Source: Theobroma cacao | Taxonomy: Eukaryota; Streptophyta; Magnoliopsida; Malvales; Malvaceae | DNA length: 64,000 nt | Reading direction: 5' to 3' | Assembly (NCBI RefSeq): GCF_000208745.1 | Contig: NC_030851.1 | Coordinates: 16,894,087 to 16,958,086, forward strand | In this document: one piece after another, positions 58,734 through 64,000 of the stretch | Layout: every line of letters begins with the position of its first letter | Numbering within the stretch: the first letter of the stretch is position 1 | The notes under the pieces: model-generated | What the model was told of the DNA's origin: nothing | Databases searched by the model: none | Seen by the model: the letters and a program-made list of their open reading frames with translations, nothing else | Position numbers and translations under genes: made by a program

Positions 58734-60386
58734 TGTCATGACCCGATTGCTAAGCCGTGACCAGCGCATGGGCCTAATGGACTTAGCCCACTAAGCCCAA
58801 GCAAGCCTATTTATATAACCTGTCCTTCATTCCATCATAAGTTATTAAAGTCACATTTCGTAATTTCAATTCAAAATAATGCTAACCATTGCCACCTCGT
58901 AGTGGCATTTCCGATTAAATATACATACATTGTCTAAAGCATATACCTTACTCATGAACTTTCTGTAACACATATTTATTTATATATATATACACATCAT
59001 CATGTATACCATCCCACCATCATCAGCTCATGTACATTTCCCACTCGCGCATAGCTGGGTCATCATCAGCGCATGTGCACTCCACACTGCACATAACTAG
59101 GTCATCATCAGCTCATGTGCACTCCCACAAGCACATAGTTGAGTCATCATTATCACATAAAAAAAAAAGAACATCCAATGCATATTATACATATCAATAT
59201 ATTGTGATAACACATGAACCATTATATGGCACACTATCACAAGATAGAAACATTCACCAAAGGCTTGTTCCCTAGGTAGATTTTTAAGGAAAAGTTGGAT
59301 AAAATCATTCAAATGTTTTGTGCAAATACATTCACATTCCCAAAACAATTTTGAAATGCAACTTCACTCACTAGTATTTATTAAATCTTTACTTAACTCC
59401 AACTTCTTCTAATGGTCCAAATGGGGTGGTGGGGCTCCGTTGTAACCTATCATCACATTAGCATCATCACCATCAACCCAACTTGGCATTAATACTATTC
59501 CAAAGCTATTTTCTAAATTGAGTTCTACTAGTCATTCCTACTAGCTTCTAACTACCATTAAATGGCTATTATTTGCACTACTGTAGTCACACTAAAAATG
59601 ATTAAACAATCTCAACAATAACACTCATAAATCAAATTACTAGGCATTATCAACAACTAATAATAAATTTTAATTCACTACTCACCTTGGTAGCTTTGTA
59701 AATTTGAAATTCTTTCTAATAATTTTCAAGCTATTATAGAAACTCCCTCTTTCTCTCTCTAAAACACCTAGCTAGTGAGAGAGAATATGGAAGTAAGACT
59801 TTTCAAGGGTTTTTAAAGTGAGAGAGTGGAAGAGCACAAAGGTTCTATGAAAGGGTGCACAAAAGCATGAAAAGTGGAGCTAGCTTGAGAGAGTTATGGA
59901 AGCTTGAAGAGAACTCCCATGAAGGATGAAGAAACGTGAGAGGGAAGAAGGAAGAAGAAAAAGAAGCTACTGGAAATGTGAAAAGAAGCTGCTAGAATAT
60001 GATATTTATAGCTCAAGCTTATCCAACTCCACTTAAATTACGAAAATGCCCTGAACAAGTTAGCTTATTCTCCTCCAATCCTTTGTGCTATCTTTTTACT
60101 CTTTTGACACTAGGACAAGGTCGATAATAGTCTAGAAATACTCGAGTTCACAAAAACTTAAAAATTTTTACCTAAGATGAAAAATGACCATTTTACCCCT
60201 ACCTTGGAAATCATCATTATTTTTATTTCCTTCATCATTTACCCTTATTTTCATCATTCATTTATGCCTTAATATTGTTTGTAAGCCTACTTCTATGGGC
60301 TTATTAAGAAAATGATGAAATTACCTCTGGTCTAGGTTATCGCGTCTACACCTAGTTACGAGGCTATAGAGGTCGAGGTCTCACAG
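58734..60386 (-). mobile_element. A4: short gypsy-type solo LTR (1.65 kb)
   Basis: On the minus strand it starts TGTGAGACCT and ends GGGTCATGACA, with an exact GCAAG duplication (58729-58733, 60387-60391). It is the same family as A1, but about 0.85 kb of the middle is missing (the junction lies near 58955, where A1 has 10200-11040), including the CTGCAG palindrome region. The TATA box (TATAAATA, minus) remains at 60003-60010. A roughly 57-bp three-copy repeat lies at 59030-59155. No coding sequence. Confidence 0.88.
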
Positions 60387-61272
60387 CAAGTATCACTCTA
60401 ATAAGAGAATTTTACGCTAACGTTATTGAAACTACTAATGATTTTGTTTTTGTGTGAGGTAAATTAGTTCCATTCTCAAGCCAGGCCATCAATGAATTTT
60501 ATGAAACTCCTAATATTGAAATCGATGGATATGGTCAATATTTAGCTAAGCATGAGAATTGGGATGATATCATTACTATCCTCTATGAGGAGGTTGCTCA
60601 ATGGCGATTTTTCAATAATACACCAGTTTCATTCAAGAGGACTGTGATGAAACCAACTTCTAAGATATGGTTATATTTTGTGGCTTCCAAATTACTTTCT
60701 ACTACACATACCAGTGATGTCACAAAAGATCGAGCCATCCTCATTCATTCAATCATAACTATACACACATTTGATATTGGCCGCATAATTTACAAAGCCA
60801 TGACTCACATTGCAAAATCAAAGCATGAAGGCTTGTGGTTCCCTTCTTTGATTACAACTATTTGCAAACAAGCTGGTGTCCATTAGGATACTAGTGAGGA
60901 GTTGTTGCACCCTAAACTTCCAATTGATCTTAATCTCATCCTCAGACAACCTCAAAGTTCTACCGAGGTAGTTCTTATTCTACACAGCATCCTCTACCCC
61001 CTCAACCAAGGCACCAACAATAGTCAATGACCTAGAGAATTGAGAACCTTGAGCACCTAGTTGAGAACCTTGGGCAACAATTTGAGCAACACATGACTTA
61101 TTAGACCTAATGTTATCAACATATAGACCACATGTTTCGAACTTATGGTGCTTTTATGGGAATGGATATGTCTACTCTTCCACCGACACCTAATCCTCCT
61201 AAGGGTGCCGATGAGGCAAAGGACAATGAGGACAATGATGCAAAGGATGATAGAGATGAGGAGGAGGATTAA

Positions 61273-61447
61273 GCTTCTCTAGATTCATCCAACCATCAAG
61301 GGAGTATTCTTGACCTTTCCTTTGTTTTTTTTAACATTGAAGACAATGTTTAGTTTAAGTTTGGGGAGTGAATTTATTTTTCTGATAGTGAATATTCTGT
61401 GGAAGTTTTAGATTTAATTTTATTTGCATGTTTATCTAGATTTATAT
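61273..61447 (+). promoter_or_regulatory. Athila-like 3' region with polypurine tract
   Basis: The sequence ACATTGAAGACAATGTTTAG followed by TTTAAGTTTGGGGAGTG (61335-61370) corresponds to the conserved end of Athila/Tat internal regions; the purine tract at about 61360-61369 would prime plus-strand synthesis. No 3' LTR in the expected orientation follows within the window. Confidence 0.5.
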
Positions 61448-62735
61448 TGTTGATTTCTCACGCAAGTGTACGTATCATTAATAAGAAATATAATGATAAA
61501 GAAGAGTGTCACTCCCACAGGGAATTGTTTAATTCCTACCGTTAACTACTAAAATTATAACAACCTAATTTTATCCAAACAATTAAAATAAAAAAGAAAA
61601 AATTAAAACTAATAAACTGAGACTAAAATTAAATAGTAAATAAAACTCAATTAATTACCAAACTTAAGATTATAATATCCCTCAATACTTCATTTGATTA
61701 TTGTCTCTCTCTCTTAACTTAGTTTAATTTAAGTTGCTAACCTAGAGTCCTAAATTATTTATAAGTCTCTGTCGAGTTTCTCATAAAAATATCTCTCCTA
61801 ATTAATTTACTATATGTCTATGCAAATTATATTGAAGAAAGATTCATTAAGTTTGTGCTCTAATCCTGGCTACATATGGCTTATAGGTGCATGTCTATCC
61901 TATATGCTAATCAAACCACCTAATCAACGAAGTGCATTCGATCATATGCTATTCTATTCAAGGTATACCTAAATCTTCTTCATCAAGGTTTAACCTAGGT
62001 TTCCAATTTAATCTAATTGGTGATCAGGCAATTAGAACCATTAAGAATAAAATAAAATAAACAACTTAAATCTATCAAACATAATCAAAAGAGAGATAAA
62101 TAATTCAGACTATATATTGTGTTTAATCATAATCTTAAATAATTCAGACTATATATTGTGTTTAATCATAATCTTAGATTAACAATTTAGTTTCCCATTG
62201 AGTCATACATTATCATTGAATAAAATTTAAACAGTAAAACCAAAAAAAATAAGAGAATAAAAAAATATAGAAAAAATTAAGAATTGTATTCTTGATCTCC
62301 AAATCTCCTCGAATCCTGCAAATTCTTCTTAACTTTAATGACTCTGTGGCTTGACTCTCAAATGTCAATCTGGTGTTTCTTCATTCTTTTTTAAAGTCCT
62401 TCAAAAGGTTGTTTTTATAGGCTTTGAAGTTAAGCCAAGTTGGGTGAAGAAAGAAGTCAATTTCAACTTGGATTTCCTCATCAAACTATGTAAGTCGTAG
62501 TCTTGCCTAATTAATTAATGGAAATCGTAATTGCTCTAAGATTACTGCAGTGCATTATCTTTGAAAAGATTTCCCATCATCCCACAGGCCGAACTGGGTG
62601 AAGTCTAAACATGAAAGCTGTAGATTTTTCTCTTATCTTTCCAATGGTCTAAGAATCACTTCATTTAGAGCTCTGTAGAGAAAATTATGGCCAAAATACC
62701 GAAACATGTGCATTGGAAGTCCGCACCTTAAAATT
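61448..62735 (-). repeat. Athila-type LTR in inverted orientation, cut by B2
   Basis: On the minus strand it matches 35358-36627 and ends GAGAAATCAACA at 61448. The TATA box (TATAAAAA, minus) lies at 62412-62419. About 200 bp of its start lie beyond B2, outside the window. A 39-bp tandem duplication (62098-62136, 62137-62175) is absent from the left copy. It may be an independent solo LTR or the product of an inversion. Confidence 0.75.
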
Positions 62736-64000
62736 TGTCACGACTCGAAACTCCCCATCAGGCCCGTGACAACCGCCGCGAGGCCTCGACAGACATTCTT
62801 CACCCCGAATGCCAATCGAAACCCCGCAAGGCTCTCGTATCAGCTTTCACACTTCCCCGGTGAGCAATAGTTATCAAATATCAAAATTCGAGGGATTACA
62901 AATTATTTCCAAATCAGAACATAACATTTTATTTTTTGGCTCACAAGGGCATTTTTGTCATTTCATTTTAAATTTTTTTTTTTTTAAATCTCAAAACTTG
63001 CTAAAAATGTAGTAGGTAAGCAGAAAATATATATTTAATGATTTAAAAATAAATTAAGTATCTAAAACATTCATTTGAAATGAAAATTTGACCATTTGAA
63101 TATACTAAAAATATTCAATAAAATAACTATTTTCTTGTAAAATAATTTTCATAAAACTATCAGTACATAATTCTTATAGCGTAAAAGTTAATTATATTCA
63201 TGTATACTATAAAGCAGATAACCAAAGCATAAACTTTCTTTTACAATGACACGTGGGCCCACATCTAACCAAAATGCATCGGAAGTTGGAAACCTATAGC
63301 TTTTACCGATTCGAGTCCAAATGAAGGTCCTTGTCAAAGTCAGCTAACTATGAAATTCCCCGAGCCTGAAATGTGAGGAAATGAGGGTGGTGAGATTATA
63401 AAATCCCAGTGAGTAAACAGATATCATCTAAACTATCTAAAGTCGAGTAAATGGAGACAATTAAAATAAATCATCATATTGTATATTCATTACCTTTCAA
63501 CTCATTTCAACCAAATAAAATCAATCCATAAAAATCGAGTAATCAACTTGGCTTATGAATTTCTTAAAACTTTGACTCGTCCCAAAACTCATACTCGGTG
63601 ATACCTTGCGTAGGGCATCCAACCGAGTCCGCCAAGGCTGTTAAAAAAATTCATATTTCGCATAAAACCATTTTTTTTCATTGAACATCACAGCCGTTCC
63701 TTGGCGTTGGCTGAGTTCCCCTTCACGTGGTGGTTTGGCATGAAGTGAACCCTAAGCTTTACCCTAGGAGATACCCTACGCGTCTCTCCGTTCGAGGTAA
63801 GAATATACTGGAGTTTACTGTGCCCCTCTAATAGGCTGGTCCACGGAACCCCTCTGCAGTGAATAATTAATATATAATCCACCAATCAATAAAATTCATT
63901 CTAGCATGACATGACAATTTATCGCAACCTAGCCTCTCAAGGCTGAATACACAGTATAAATAATTCTAACACCAAAATCAGTTTAGCCATTCATGCTCAT
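62736..64000 (-). mobile_element. B2: gypsy-type LTR, continues past the window end
   Basis: It starts (plus orientation) TGTCACGACTCG, the reverse complement of a B-type LTR end, and follows B1 to at least 49800 in reverse: GACAACCGCCGCGAGGCCTC, the GGCTGGTCCACGGAACCC block and the GTTCCTTGGCGTT block all have B1 counterparts. It inserted into the inverted Athila-type LTR. Only about 1.27 kb is inside the window. Confidence 0.8.

Larger units (their letters stand above)
40584..61272 (+). pseudogene. Athila-like accessory ORF (env position), split by C2 and A4
   Basis: The coding pieces are 40584-40675, 58603-58733 and 60387-61272; removing C2 and A4 with one copy of each target duplication brings them into register. 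The first piece starts MTPKQSRQNF. The last includes REFYANVIE, NWDDIITILY, KIWLYFVASKL, VTKDRAILIHSI and GLWFPSLITTICKQAGV, a pattern I recognise as the putative plant transposon protein domain (PF20167, from memory). The C-terminus is acidic, ending DEEED. Stops at 58675-58677, 60455-60457 and near 60885 disable it. It has no signal peptide or membrane segment that I can see, so envelope is only a positional name. Function unknown. Confidence 0.7.

Overview
The window looks like repeat-dense nuclear DNA from a flowering plant, most likely a eudicot. The evidence is AT-rich DNA, Ty1/copia and Ty3/gypsy LTR retrotransposons of plant lineages, plant L1 fragments, MITE-like repeats and one spliced plant gene. 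A Malvaceae genome such as cacao would fit, but I cannot prove the species. There are no prokaryotic features, tRNA or rRNA genes, or CRISPR arrays. An assembly gap of Ns covers 22725-23211.

Layout. (1) 752-14082: an old copia solo LTR split by a near-complete Sirevirus-like copia element (C1, 1250-13299, minus). C1's 5' LTR is in turn split by a 2.5-kb gypsy-type solo LTR (A1). (2) 14083-19420: the only stretch that looks like host sequence. It holds a LINE tail and, at 16014-17838 minus, an intact two-exon gene for a GPI-anchored non-specific lipid-transfer protein (LTPG1-like), with a duplicated G-box segment upstream. (3) 19420-24480: MITE-like repeats nested around another solo LTR (A2), then an inverted minisatellite. 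(4) 27072-34690: a decayed Tekay/Del-like gypsy element (G1) with 5' LTR, PBS, gag and pol. (5) 35135 to about 61450: a non-autonomous Athila-like gypsy element that has lost RT, RNase H and the integrase core. It keeps an accessory ORF carrying its own promoter-like region and leader intron. (6) Inside that ORF sits a second Sirevirus (C2, 40676-58602, plus). C2 contains solo LTR A3, which contains solo LTR B1, and C2's 3' LTR contains a mosaic solo LTR (B3). The same Athila ORF also holds solo LTR A4. (7) An inverted Athila-type LTR (61448-62735) and the start of B2 close the window.

How it works together. Apart from the lipid-transfer gene, everything is retrotransposon biology: promoter LTRs, tRNA primer sites, polypurine tracts, capsid/nucleocapsid and polymerase-integrase genes. 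All element genes seen are broken by stops, frameshifts, deletions or insertions. Five-base target-site duplications let the order of most insertions be read directly. The most interesting signals are an accessory ORF of the same apparent fold in both the Sireviruses and the Athila-like element, each preceded by its own promoter-like block; family-specific palindromes repeated in LTRs; a mosaic LTR; and a 22-bp repeat array that flips orientation at its centre.
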